Shown piece after piece: positions 26,899-34,501 of a stretch of 37,414 nucleotides of DNA (positions within the stretch are counted from its first letter, which is position 1; each line of letters starts with the position of its first letter). The notes under the pieces were generated by a model. The model saw only the letters and a list, made by a program, of their open reading frames with translations. It was not told the origin of the DNA and did no database searches. The position numbers and the translations under genes are program-made. This DNA comes from an uncultured Prevotellaceae bacterium. GTDB lineage: Bacteria; Bacteroidota; Bacteroidia; Bacteroidales; Bacteroidaceae. The stretch covers positions 1-37,414 of the forward strand of contig CAMOKH010000098.1 in the NCBI GenBank assembly GCA_946617675.1, written 5' to 3'.

Positions 26899-28446
26899 CT
26901 ACTCCACCTGAGCTGCCGGCCAGTTGACGAGAAACAGCCGCTCAGTGGCCCGGGTGAAGGCGGTGTAGAGCCAGTGCAGATAGTCTGGGCCGAGCATGTC
27001 GTCGGTCATGTAGCCCTGGTCGATGTAGACGTGGCTCCACTGTCCGCCCTGTGCCTTGTGGCAGGTGACGGCGTAGGCGAACTTCACCTGCAGGGCGTTG
27101 TAGTAGCGGTCCTCCTTCAGCCGTTTCAGGCGGTCGGCCTTCAGGGACACGTCGGCGTAGTCGTCCATCACGCGATCGTAGAGCTGCTGTTGCTGCTCGC
27201 GGGTGAGCGACGGCGACTCCGACGTGAGCGTGTCTAAGAGCACCATCGCCGTCAGCTCGTAGTCGTCGTAGTCGGGCAGCAGCAGCGTCACCTCGGCGAA
27301 GTGGAAGCCGTACTGCTCGTGGACATTGCGTATGCGCTCAACCGTGGCCACGTCGCCGTTGGCAAGGAAAGCCCCCTCCAAACCTCCCCCCGAAGGGGAG
27401 GCTTCCTTTCCGCCCCATCCCTCCAAACCTCCCCCCGAAGGGGAGGCTTCATTTCCCCCTCTTCGGGAGGGGGTCAGGGGGAGGCTTTCACCTCTTCGCG
27501 AGGGGGGCAGGGTGAGGCTATAGTTGTTCTTCACGATCATGAGCCGGTCGCCCCGGCAGAGCAGTTCCTCGCGGTCGAGCACGGTATTACGGATGCCCTG
27601 GTTGTAGATGTTGGCGCGCTTGTTTGAGCGGGTGATGACGATGGTGTCGTCCTGGCCGACCTGGCTGTAGCTCGAGGCCAGCTGCTCTATCAGCTCGTCG
27701 CCGGGCACGACGCGGAGGTCGGCGAAGCCGCTGAGACGGACTTTGGGCGCAGCAGTTCCCCCTCCTTGGGAGGGGGCCAGGGGGAGGCTCCTGAAGCGCG
27801 TGGCGTTCCACAGTATGCCCGACTCGCTGGCCTGGCGCAGCACCTCGTTGAGCGCCGTCTCACAGACGGTCAGGCCGTAGCCGCGCAGCACGCCGGCCGA
27901 CAGGGCCGGACTCTGCGTCTCGCCCACCGGCGGCAACTGGGCCGCGTCGCCGATGAGCAGCAGGCGGCAGTTGCTGTCGGAGCCGTAGACGTAGGCGATG
28001 AGGTCGTCGAGCAGGCAGCCCGAGCCGAAGGCACTGTCGCCCAGCCCCTGGTTGGAGATCATCGACGCCTCGTCGACGATGAAGAGCGTGTCGCGCTGCA
28101 GGTTGACGTTCAGGTTGAACACAGAGAGGTCGCCTGCCGTCCGCTGGCGGTAGATGCGGCGGTGGATGGTGAAGGCGGGATGGCCGGCATACTGGGCGAA
28201 GACCTTGGCGGCGCGCCCCGTCGGCGCGAGGAGCACCATTTTCTGTTTCAGGGCGTCGAGGGCGCGGACGATGGCGGCGGCCAGCGTGGTCTTGCCCGTA
28301 CCGGCCGAGCCGCGCATGAGCATCACCACGCGGCTGTCCCTACAGGCCATGAAGTCGGCAAAGAGGCCGATGGCGCGCTCCTGCTCGGCCGTCGGCGGCA
28401 GGCCCAGCGACTGGCGTATGCGATATTTTATCTCGTCAGTTATCAT
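26899..28446 (-). CDS. RecD-like ATP-dependent DNA helicase with two repeat insertions
   Basis: It has 515 residues. It is a superfamily 1 helicase, acting on DNA in the cytoplasm. Walker A is GSAGTGKT (46-53), Walker B is LFIVDEAS (121-128), then GDAAQLPPVGETQSPAL. The C-terminal UvrD_C_2-like part has VTCHKAQGGQWSHVYID and LYTAFTRATERLFLVNW. Residues about 218-231 (LAPSQGGGTAAPK) and about 308-360 (PPSRRGESLPLTPSRRGG onward) are foreign-looking Pro/Gly/Ser-rich stretches from C-rich elements. All helicase motifs remain on either side. The gene is beside a DUF3822 gene in divergent orientation, as often in Bacteroidota. Whether it acts in recombination or repair is not known from sequence. 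It starts at 28446, just past a divergent promoter pair. Confidence 0.9.
   Translation of the reverse strand: MITDEIKYRIRQSLGLPPTAEQERAIGLFADFMACRDSRVVMLMRGSAGTGKTTLAAAIVRALDALKQKMVLLAPTGRAAKVFAQYAGHPAFTIHRRIYRQRTAGDLSVFNLNVNLQRDTLFIVDEASMISNQGLGDSAFGSGCLLDDLIAYVYGSDSNCRLLLIGDAAQLPPVGETQSPALSAGVLRGYGLTVCETALNEVLRQASESGILWNATRFRSLPLAPSQGGGTAAPKVRLSGFADLRVVPGDELIEQLASSYSQVGQDDTIVITRSNKRANIYNQGIRNTVLDREELLCRGDRLMIVKNNYSLTLPPSRRGESLPLTPSRRGGNEASPSGGGLEGWGGKEASPSGGGLEGAFLANGDVATVERIRNVHEQYGFHFAEVTLLLPDYDDYELTAMVLLDTLTSESPSLTREQQQQLYDRVMDDYADVSLKADRLKRLKEDRYYNALQVKFAYAVTCHKAQGGQWSHVYIDQGYMTDDMLGPDYLHWLYTAFTRATERLFLVNWPAAQVE
27368..27521. repeat. Cluster of four C-rich elements inside the helicase gene
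   Basis: Units at about 27368-27405, 27411-27450, 27453-27489 and 27491-27521. The first two are direct copies with a 45-base period, and the last two are inverted relative to them. The exact 45-base step gives a 15-residue repeat in the protein (EASPSGGGLEG twice). Confidence 0.85.
27755..27794. repeat. Single C-rich element, second site in the helicase gene
   Basis: TTCCCCCTCCTTGGGAGGGG then GCCAGGGGGAGGCTCCTGAAG, in the inverted orientation. It is translated as SLPLAPSQGGGT. Confidence 0.8.
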
Positions 28447-28464
28447 TATTCAGTTTTTTTTTCG

Positions 28465-28485
28465 TACCTTTGCGGCGCAAAGTTA
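28465..28485. promoter_or_regulatory. Face-to-face -7 elements of divergent promoters
   Basis: TACCTTTG on the plus strand (28465-28472) and TAACTTTG on the minus strand (28478-28485) are separated by 5 bases and form a near palindrome. The plus element would drive the small peptide and DUF3822; the minus element would drive the helicase. Each start site would fall in the other's -7 box, so the two polymerases would exclude each other. Neither has a clear -33 TTG. Confidence 0.6.
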
Positions 28486-28499
28486 CAAAAAAGAATTGA

Positions 28500-28595
28500 A
28501 TGACGGTTACAAATAAAGCGATAAATATCATCCTGGCACTCACGGCGGCTGCTCTGCTGGCCGTCTGCATGGCAAGCATTTTATCCGAAATGTAA
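28500..28595 (+). CDS. 31-residue single-helix membrane peptide upstream of DUF3822
   Basis: The ATG at 28500 gives MTVTNKAINIILALTAAALL then AVCMASILSEM and a stop. That is a short basic start and one membrane helix. It lies between the promoter element and DUF3822, which starts 11 bases after it. The consistent hydrophobic pattern argues for a real gene, but no strong ribosome site was seen. Confidence 0.5.
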   Translation: MTVTNKAINIILALTAAALLAVCMASILSEM

Positions 28596-28606
28596 GGAGA
28601 AGTGAT

Positions 28607-29449
28607 ATGGAAAACCAACTGAACCAACAAGGCAAGGGGCGCATCTTCATCCGCATCGGACAGCGCCATCTGTCGTTCTCGAGCATCGACGCCACACAGG
28701 TCGAGGCCCCCGTGACCTACGAGCCATACGTGGTGAAGAGCGGCATCTCGATGGCCGCCAACCTGCGCGAGGCACTCAAGGGCGCCGGACTCCGGCAGAT
28801 GGGCATCGTCAAGGCGATGGTACTGATAGACGAGCCGATACTGCTCGTCCCCGTAGAGGTGTTCGACGAGCAGACGATGGCCGAGATGTACCACCACTCG
28901 TTTCCCAGGAAGGAGCAGGTGCAGGTGCTCTTCAACGTGCTGCCCGACCTGAACGCCGTGGCCGTCTTCGCCGTCAACAAGGACCTGTACACGGTGCTGG
29001 CCGACAACTTCCCCGGGCTGACCGTCATTGCGGCGCTTACGCCCGTCTGGCGTCACCTGCACCGCCGCTCGTTCACCGGGGTGCGCAGCAAGCTCTACGG
29101 CTACCTGCACGAGCAGAAGCTCGACATCTTCTCGTTCCAGCAGAACCGCTTTAAGTTCTACAACCAGTTTGAGGCCCCCCACTCTCACGACGCCCTCTAC
29201 TACCTGCTCTACGTCTGGCGGCAGCTCAAGCTCAGCACCGAGCACGACGAGCTCCACCTGGTGGGCAGCCTCATGGGCTCCGACTCGCAAGCGGCCCAGA
29301 ACGAGCAGCAATGGCTGACCGACGAGCTGCGCCGCTACCTGCAGAACGTCTACACCATCAACCCGTCGGCCGAGTTCAACCGGGCCCCGGTCACCAAGAT
29401 CGGCGGCATGCCGTTCGACCTCATGACGCTGTTCACGAAGGGCCGGTAG
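28607..29449 (+). CDS. DUF3822-family protein
   Basis: It has 280 residues. It is a cytoplasmic protein with an ASKHA-like look (strands and helices, GRIFIRIGQRHLSFSSID, MAEMYHHSFPRK, LNVLP-type core NVLPDLNAVAVFAVNKDLYT, and LVGSLMGSDSQAAQ near the end). It matches the Bacteroidota family DUF3822 in length and neighbourhood. That family commonly sits beside rsmD and a RecD-like helicase; here rsmD lies 2 kb downstream on the other strand. It has a good ribosome site (AAGGAG, 8 bases from ATG). No catalytic residue was identified and the function is unknown. Confidence 0.72.
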   Translation: MENQLNQQGKGRIFIRIGQRHLSFSSIDATQVEAPVTYEPYVVKSGISMAANLREALKGAGLRQMGIVKAMVLIDEPILLVPVEVFDEQTMAEMYHHSFPRKEQVQVLFNVLPDLNAVAVFAVNKDLYTVLADNFPGLTVIAALTPVWRHLHRRSFTGVRSKLYGYLHEQKLDIFSFQQNRFKFYNQFEAPHSHDALYYLLYVWRQLKLSTEHDELHLVGSLMGSDSQAAQNEQQWLTDELRRYLQNVYTINPSAEFNRAPVTKIGGMPFDLMTLFTKGR

Positions 29450-29489
29450 CCGGCGCCGACAGGACACATTATTATATTATAGGAATGTG

Positions 29490-30110
29490 ATGAAGCAGTA
29501 CAGGATTAACGACATCTTCTACTCGCTGCAGGGCGAGGGGCGCAACACGGGGCGGGCGGCACTGTTCGTGCGCTTTGCGGGCTGCAACCTGCGCTGCCCG
29601 TTCTGCGACACTGACTTCGACGACTACCGCCTGATGAGCGCCGACGATATCGTGGCAGAACTTGCAGGCTACAGACCGCCGACGGCCGACGACCGGCTGC
29701 TGGTGGTGCTCACCGGGGGCGAGCCGACGCTGCAGGCTGACGAGGCGCTGGTCGACCTGCTCCACCGGCACGGCTTCGAGGTGGCGATGGAGAGCAACGG
29801 CACCCGGCCTGCGCCACAGAACCTCGACTGGCTGACGGTGTCGCCGAAGCTGACGGGAGGTGAGAGAACAGAGATGAGAGACGAGAATGGGTGGCGCCAG
29901 CCTGACGAGCTGAAGGTCATCTTCGACGAGCACACCGACCCCGAGACTTACCTGCCAGCGCCGAGCCACGCCGCACTCTACCTGCAGCCCTGCGACACGG
30001 GCAGCGCCGAGCGTAACGCCATGATCATTCAGCGCTGCATAGACTACATCAAGCAGCACCCACAGTGGCGCCTGTCACTGCAGACCCACAAACTGGCCAA
30101 CTTCAAATAA
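29490..30110 (+). CDS. queE: 7-carboxy-7-deazaguanine synthase (radical SAM)
   Basis: It has 206 residues. QueE rearranges 6-carboxy-tetrahydropterin to 7-carboxy-7-deazaguanine, a step of preQ0/queuosine synthesis, in the cytoplasm. It has the QueE-style cluster motif CNLRCPFC (C32, C36, C39), the substrate segment SLQGEGRNTG, the TGGEP motif (LTGGEPTLQ), and YLQPCD and LSLQTHK near the end. A GTG at 29487 would add one residue; the ATG at 29490 is preferred. Residues about 125-134 (ERTEMRDENG) come from four 7-base units and lengthen a loop. Its pathway partner queD lies at 32087. The cardiolipin synthase gene begins 7 bases downstream. Confidence 0.92.
   Translation: MKQYRINDIFYSLQGEGRNTGRAALFVRFAGCNLRCPFCDTDFDDYRLMSADDIVAELAGYRPPTADDRLLVVLTGGEPTLQADEALVDLLHRHGFEVAMESNGTRPAPQNLDWLTVSPKLTGGERTEMRDENGWRQPDELKVIFDEHTDPETYLPAPSHAALYLQPCDTGSAERNAMIIQRCIDYIKQHPQWRLSLQTHKLANFK
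29862..29889. repeat. Heptamer array inside queE
   Basis: GAGAGAA, CAGAGAT, GAGAGAC, GAGAATG. It encodes the loop ERTEMRDEN between the SPKL strand and the DELKVIFD strand, both conserved in QueE. Confidence 0.55.
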
Positions 30111-30117
30111 AAAGACG

Positions 30118-31536
30118 ATGCACGAACTGAACATCATACTGGTCGCTCTCTACTACGTCGCCGTAGTGCTGACGGTCGTCCACGTCGTGATGGACAACCG
30201 ACAGCCCGCCAAGACGGTGGCGTGGGCAATGGTGATATGGTTCGTGCCCGTTGCCGGCATCATCCTCTACCTCTTCTTCGGTCTGAACACGCGCAAGGAG
30301 CGAACGGTGAACCAGCGCCAGCTCGACGACCTCACGAAGCGCTCGATGCTGGGCTTCGTCGAGCAGCACGACCTGCGGCTGCCCGAGGCTCACAAGCCCA
30401 TTATCGACCTCTTCACCGGTCAGAGCCTGGCACTGCCCTTCAAGACCGACGAGGTGGACGTCTACACCGACGGCTACCAGTTCTTCCCGGCCCTGCTGCG
30501 CGACATTGCCAAGGCGGCCAGCCACATACACATCGACATGTACATCATCGAGGACGACGCACTGGGCCGGCTGGTGGCTGACGCACTGACCGCCAAGGCC
30601 CGGCAGGGCGTCGAGGTGAGGCTCATCTACGACGACGTGGGCTGCTGGCGCGTGCCCAACCGGTTCTTCGAGCAGATGCGCGAAGAGGGCATCGAGGCGG
30701 TGCCGTTCCTGCCCGTTCGCTTCCCCTCGTTCACCAGCAAGGTGAACTACCGCAACCACCGCAAGCTCGTCGTCATCGACGGCCGCGTGGGCTTCATCGG
30801 CGGCATGAACATCGCCCGCCGATATGTTGACGATAACTGGCGCGACACGATGGTGCGCGTCACGGGGCCCGCCGTCGATGCCCTGCAGCGGGCTTTCCTC
30901 ATCGACTGGTACTTCGTTGACCGCACACTGCTCAACGACCGCAAGTACTACCCCCAGCACCCGACGCAGGGCAACACCAAGCCGTCGCCGCTGCTGCAGG
31001 TGGTCACGAGCAGTCCCGTGGCGCCTTATCCGGAAATCATGCAGGGCTACGTGCGCACCATTCTGAACGCCCGACAGTACGTCTACATCGAGACGCCCTA
31101 CTTCCTGCCCAACGACCCCGTGCTGTTTGCACTGAAGACGGTGGCCGTGGCCGGTGTCGACGTGCGTATCCTCGTGCCCAAGAAGAACGACTCGCGCTTT
31201 GTCGACTGGGCCTGCCGCAGCTATCTGCGCGAGGCCGTCGAGGCCGGGGTCAAGGTGGGGCTCTACACGGGTGGGTTCCTGCACTCAAAGCTGATGGTGG
31301 CCGACGACAGCATCTGCACCTGCGGCTCGACGAACGTCGACTTCCGCTCGTTTGAGAATAACTTCGAGGCTAACGCCTTCTTATACGGCGAGAGCGTCGG
31401 CCGCCAGCTGAAACAGATATTCCTCGACGACGAACGGCAGTCGGTGCCGCTGTCGTCGCTGCCTGAAAGGATGAAGCCCCGGTTTATGGTACGGTTGTTC
31501 GAGGGACTGGTCAGACTGCTGGCGCCGCTGATGTAA
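30118..31536 (+). CDS. cls: Cardiolipin synthase
   Basis: It has 472 residues. It condenses two phosphatidylglycerols into cardiolipin in the inner membrane. Two N-terminal helices (IILVALYYVAVVLTVVHVVM and AWAMVIWFVPVAGIILYLFF) precede two phospholipase D domains. The first HKD motif is NHRKLVVID with H214; the second is LHSKLMVAD with H389. In each, the Lys and Asp are present, followed by G-G/N at GFIGGMN and GSTNVDFRS. The length suits the bacterial Cls family. It follows queE by 7 bases and so is probably co-transcribed with it. Its last 26 bases overlap the end of rsmD on the opposite strand. Confidence 0.92.
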   Translation: MHELNIILVALYYVAVVLTVVHVVMDNRQPAKTVAWAMVIWFVPVAGIILYLFFGLNTRKERTVNQRQLDDLTKRSMLGFVEQHDLRLPEAHKPIIDLFTGQSLALPFKTDEVDVYTDGYQFFPALLRDIAKAASHIHIDMYIIEDDALGRLVADALTAKARQGVEVRLIYDDVGCWRVPNRFFEQMREEGIEAVPFLPVRFPSFTSKVNYRNHRKLVVIDGRVGFIGGMNIARRYVDDNWRDTMVRVTGPAVDALQRAFLIDWYFVDRTLLNDRKYYPQHPTQGNTKPSPLLQVVTSSPVAPYPEIMQGYVRTILNARQYVYIETPYFLPNDPVLFALKTVAVAGVDVRILVPKKNDSRFVDWACRSYLREAVEAGVKVGLYTGGFLHSKLMVADDSICTCGSTNVDFRSFENNFEANAFLYGESVGRQLKQIFLDDERQSVPLSSLPERMKPRFMVRLFEGLVRLLAPLM

Positions 31537-32068
31537 AAAGGCTGAAGTTGACGCTGCCGTACTGACGATGCTCACGGAAGCAGCGATGCTGGGTGAAGTC
31601 GTGGTCGCGGCCATGCTCGAGCACGAAGACGCCGCCATCCTTCAGCAGCCCCTTGTCGATTACGAGGTCGGGAATCTGGGCCAGCTCCTTCAGCGCGTAG
31701 GGCGGGTCTGCAAAGACGAAGTCGAACTGCGCCTTACAACTCTTGACGAAGCGGAACACGTCGCCGCGCAGCGGCAGACAGCTGCCGTCGTCGTGGCGCC
31801 CGAGCTTCTTGACACACTCACAGATGAAGCGGTGGTGGTCGCGGTCGAGCTCGACGCTGACCACACGGCTGCAGCCGCGCGACAGCAGTTCGAGCGTGAT
31901 GCTGCCCGTACCCGAAAAGAGGTCGAGTGCCGTGGCGCCCTCGAAGTCGAGGTAGGCGCCGAGCACGTTGAAAATGTTCTCCTTGGCGAAGTCCGTTGTC
32001 GGCCTCGCCTTGAACGAGCGGGGAATGTCGAAGTGGCGCCCCTTGTAAATGCCTGTGATGATTCTCAT
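31511..32068 (-). CDS. rsmD: 16S rRNA (guanine966-N2)-methyltransferase RsmD
   Basis: It has 185 residues. It methylates G966 of 16S rRNA with SAM. It has the family start MRIITGIYKGRHF, the RPTTDFAKENIFN segment, the SAM loop ALDLFSGTGSITLELLSRG and the catalytic FADPPY. It usually lies beside DUF3822 in this group; here queE and cls separate them. It lies 18 bases after queD and overlaps the end of cls by 26 bases in convergent orientation. Confidence 0.92.
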   Translation of the reverse strand: MRIITGIYKGRHFDIPRSFKARPTTDFAKENIFNVLGAYLDFEGATALDLFSGTGSITLELLSRGCSRVVSVELDRDHHRFICECVKKLGRHDDGSCLPLRGDVFRFVKSCKAQFDFVFADPPYALKELAQIPDLVIDKGLLKDGGVFVLEHGRDHDFTQHRCFREHRQYGSVNFSLFTSAAPAV

Positions 32069-32086
32069 GTCACTGCTGTAGCGGAG

Positions 32087-32419
32087 TCAGTCTTTCTCGT
32101 AGATGGCGATGTTGCCCTCGCTCTCCTGGACGGAGGCCTTGTAGCAGTAGGGCACGCGCTCCACCACCCAGCGGGCCAGGTTCTCAGCCGTAGGGTTGAA
32201 GTCGAGCACGTCGTTGAGCACCTGGTGGTCGAGCGGCTTCTTGACGAGCCGCTTAATCTCGCTGAAGTCAACGACCATGCCGTTGCGGTCGAGCTGCTCG
32301 GAACGGCAGTAGACGATGATAATCCAGTTATGACCGTGTACGCGCGTACACTTACTCTCGTAGTCAAGGTCGAGCCTATGGCAGGCCGAAATCTCTATTT
32401 TCTTCTGAACGTAATACAC
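32087..32419 (-). CDS. queD: 6-carboxy-tetrahydropterin synthase (QueD)
   Basis: It has 110 residues. It makes 6-carboxy-tetrahydropterin from dihydroneopterin triphosphate, the substrate of QueE. Zinc ligands H14 (SACHRL), H28 and H30 (VHGHNW) and catalytic C24 (KCTRVHGH) are present. The start is GTG at 32419, since no in-frame ATG exists upstream. A 7-base array occupies the region directly before it. The dnaG stop lies 55 bases upstream and rsmD follows by 18 bases, so the three are likely one transcript. Confidence 0.9.
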   Translation of the reverse strand: MYYVQKKIEISACHRLDLDYESKCTRVHGHNWIIIVYCRSEQLDRNGMVVDFSEIKRLVKKPLDHQVLNDVLDFNPTAENLARWVVERVPYCYKASVQESEGNIAIYEKD

Positions 32420-32423
32420 CGAT

Positions 32424-32465
32424 ATTCTATTTACGATTTACTATTTTCGATTTACGATTTATAAT
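32424..32465. repeat. Heptamer array before queD
   Basis: Six units of about TTACGAT (ATTCTAT, TTACGAT, TTACTAT, TTTCGAT, TTACGAT, TTATAAT). It fills most of the 55-base gap between dnaG and the queD GTG, where a ribosome site would be. Confidence 0.7.
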
Positions 32466-32474
32466 TACCTCCTC

Positions 32475-34427
32475 TCACTTCATCACATCGCTGCCCAGTC
32501 GGCGGGCCAGCAGGTCGCGCAGCTGCTGCGTGTCCTTGTATTCAGCCATCAGCTGCATGATGCGCTCCATGTCGCCGGTAGCCTGACGCATGGCCGCCTG
32601 TATCTCCTTCAGCCGCTGGCTGACAATGGTCATGCGCAGGTCCATGACGAGATGGACGACGCGCTGGCGCAGCGAACCCTCGCGGGGCTGCAGCACGAAG
32701 CGCCCACCGAGCTGGTGGCGGTCAACGGCCAGCCGCGCCGCCGTCTGGCTCACGGCGATGTCGGGGTGACTCGTGAAGAAGGTCTCGGCCTTGAAGCCCA
32801 CGTCGCCGCTATGCTCAACGGCCTCGGCCAGCATCTGGTTGTAGAGCGGGTCGGCGAAGGTCAGCCCGTCCTGTCCCAGGTCGAAGGCAATATACTGGGC
32901 CACGTTGAAACTTGCGGTGGTGCCGTCGTCCATCTCGACGTCGGCGTAGATGACCTCTTCGCCGTGGCGCACGACCTCGCGCATCAGGAGGGTCTCTACG
33001 GCAGGCCCTCCCCCTGCCCCTCCAGAGGGGAGTGTGGGCTGAGTACTCTGCTGCGGACTGTCTGCCACTGTGGGCCCCGCGCTCTCCTCCCTTGGTGAGG
33101 AGCCGGGGGTGGGCCTTTCTTTCTCCTCACGGACGAAGTTGTTCATCGTCCTGATGAGCGTCGGCTCCTTCAGGCCCAGGCGTGCGGCGAGGGTACTGAG
33201 ATAGGTGTCGCGCAGTATGGGGTCGGGAATCACCGAGATGCTCTTGACGATGGCGGTGATGGCCTCTGAGCGCTTCACGGGGTCGCTGACGCCCTCGACG
33301 GTCAGCCGGGTCTTGAACTCGATAAAGTCCTGCTGGTTCTCGTCGATATACTGCTTCAGCTGTTCGGTAGAGTGCTTGCGGGCAAAGGAGTCGGGGTCGT
33401 CGCCGTCGGGCAGCAGCAGCACCTTCACGTTCATGCCCTCCTGGAGCAGCATGTCGGTGCCGCGCATGGCGGCGTGGATGCCGGCCTCGTCGCCGTCGTA
33501 GAGCAGGGTGATGTTGTTGGTGAACCGCCGCAGCATCTTAATCTGGTAGACCGAGAGCGCCGTGCCCGAGTTGGCCACCACGTTCTCGATACCCGCCTGG
33601 TGCATGGCGATGACGTCGGTATAGCCCTCGACCATGAAGACGCGGTCCTCCTTGACGATGGCCCGCTTGGCCTGATAGATGCCATAGAGCTCGCGCTCCT
33701 TGTGGTAGATGTCCGAGTCGGGCGAGTTGACGTACTTCTGGGCCACGCCCTTCGTCCGCGAGTCGAGTACGCGCCCGCCGAAGGCCACCACCTTGCCCGA
33801 GACGTTCAGCCAGGGGAAGATGGCCCGGCCGGCATAGCGGTCATACAACCCGCGCTCGTGCTCGATGCACAAGCCCGTCTTGACGAGGAATTCCTTCTGG
33901 TAGCCCTTGGCCGTGGCGGCCGTGTAGAGCGCGTCGCGACGCTGGGGCGAGTAGCCCAGCTGGAACTTCTCGATGATGTCGTCGCGAATGCCGCGGCTGC
34001 GGAAGTACTGCTTGCCGATGGCCAGCCCGTCGGGGTCGTTCTTCAGCACGCCGTGGAACCAGTCCTTGGCCCACTCGTTGACGATGAACATCGACTCGCG
34101 CTCGTTCTGCTGCTGGCGCTCCTCGTCGGTCAGCTCCTTCTCTACAATCTCGATGTTGTACTTCCGGGCCAGCCAGCGCAGCGCCTCGGGGTAGGTTATC
34201 TGCTCGTGCTCCATCAGGAACCCGGCGGGCGTACCACCCTTGCCGCAGACGAAGCAGTGGCAGATGTTCTTGGCCGGACTGACCATGAACGACGGGTTGC
34301 GGTCGTCGTGGAACGGGCACAGGCCCTTGTAGTTCACGCCGCTCTTGCGGAGCGTCACGAACTCGCTGACCACGTCGACGATTTGCGCCGCGTTGATAAT
34401 CTTGTCTACTGTCGCCCGGTCTATCAT
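32475..34427 (-). CDS. dnaG: DNA primase with a repeat-coded linker
   Basis: It has 650 residues. It makes RNA primers at the replication fork. The CHC2 zinc domain has C37, H40, C58 and C61 (GLCPFH, CHCFVCGKGG). The catalytic core has FGGRVLDSRTKG and the TOPRIM motifs MVEGYTD (about 265) and DGDEAG (about 309). A C-terminal DnaB-interacting-like helical region (about 480-650) follows. Residues about 436-475 (PTPGSSPREESAG, then QPTLPSGGAGGGP) are a Pro/Gly/Ser-rich linker encoded by a paired C-rich element, placed at the join between the core and the C-terminal domain. The start at 34427 lies 5 bases after a 7-base array that replaces a normal leader. It is downstream of the esterase gene. 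Confidence 0.95.
   Translation of the reverse strand: MIDRATVDKIINAAQIVDVVSEFVTLRKSGVNYKGLCPFHDDRNPSFMVSPAKNICHCFVCGKGGTPAGFLMEHEQITYPEALRWLARKYNIEIVEKELTDEERQQQNERESMFIVNEWAKDWFHGVLKNDPDGLAIGKQYFRSRGIRDDIIEKFQLGYSPQRRDALYTAATAKGYQKEFLVKTGLCIEHERGLYDRYAGRAIFPWLNVSGKVVAFGGRVLDSRTKGVAQKYVNSPDSDIYHKERELYGIYQAKRAIVKEDRVFMVEGYTDVIAMHQAGIENVVANSGTALSVYQIKMLRRFTNNITLLYDGDEAGIHAAMRGTDMLLQEGMNVKVLLLPDGDDPDSFARKHSTEQLKQYIDENQQDFIEFKTRLTVEGVSDPVKRSEAITAIVKSISVIPDPILRDTYLSTLAARLGLKEPTLIRTMNNFVREEKERPTPGSSPREESAGPTVADSPQQSTQPTLPSGGAGGGPAVETLLMREVVRHGEEVIYADVEMDDGTTASFNVAQYIAFDLGQDGLTFADPLYNQMLAEAVEHSGDVGFKAETFFTSHPDIAVSQTAARLAVDRHQLGGRFVLQPREGSLRQRVVHLVMDLRMTIVSQRLKEIQAAMRQATGDMERIMQLMAEYKDTQQLRDLLARRLGSDVMK
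33000..33120. repeat. Paired C-rich element inside dnaG
   Basis: The left half (33000-33034) is GGCAGGCCCTCCCCCTGCCC with a CCCTC...GAGGGG hairpin; the right half (33083-33120) is its inverse, ending GCCGGGGGTGGGCC. Together they form a pair around a 48-base centre. Confidence 0.8.
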
Positions 34428-34431
34428 ATTC

Positions 34432-34501
34432 TCTTACCTCTTATCTCTTACTTCTTACCTCTTACCTCTCACCTCTTACCTCTCACCTCTTACCTCTTAA
34501 G
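34432..34501. repeat. Ten-unit heptamer array between the esterase and dnaG
   Basis: Ten units close to TCTTACC run without interruption. Unit 9 holds the stop codon (34490-34492) of the esterase, and the last Arg codon comes from the array. The array starts 5 bases from the dnaG ATG, so it serves as the dnaG ribosome-binding region. Confidence 0.85.

Noticed and set aside
27368..27521. A pseudogene call for the helicase
   Set aside because: The frame is open through all units and every helicase motif is present on both sides.
29487..29489. GTG start for queE
   Set aside because: An ATG follows directly and gives the normal QueE N-terminus.
34432..34501. A CRISPR array
   Set aside because: Units of 7 bases with no spacers are tandem repeats; no cas genes are present.
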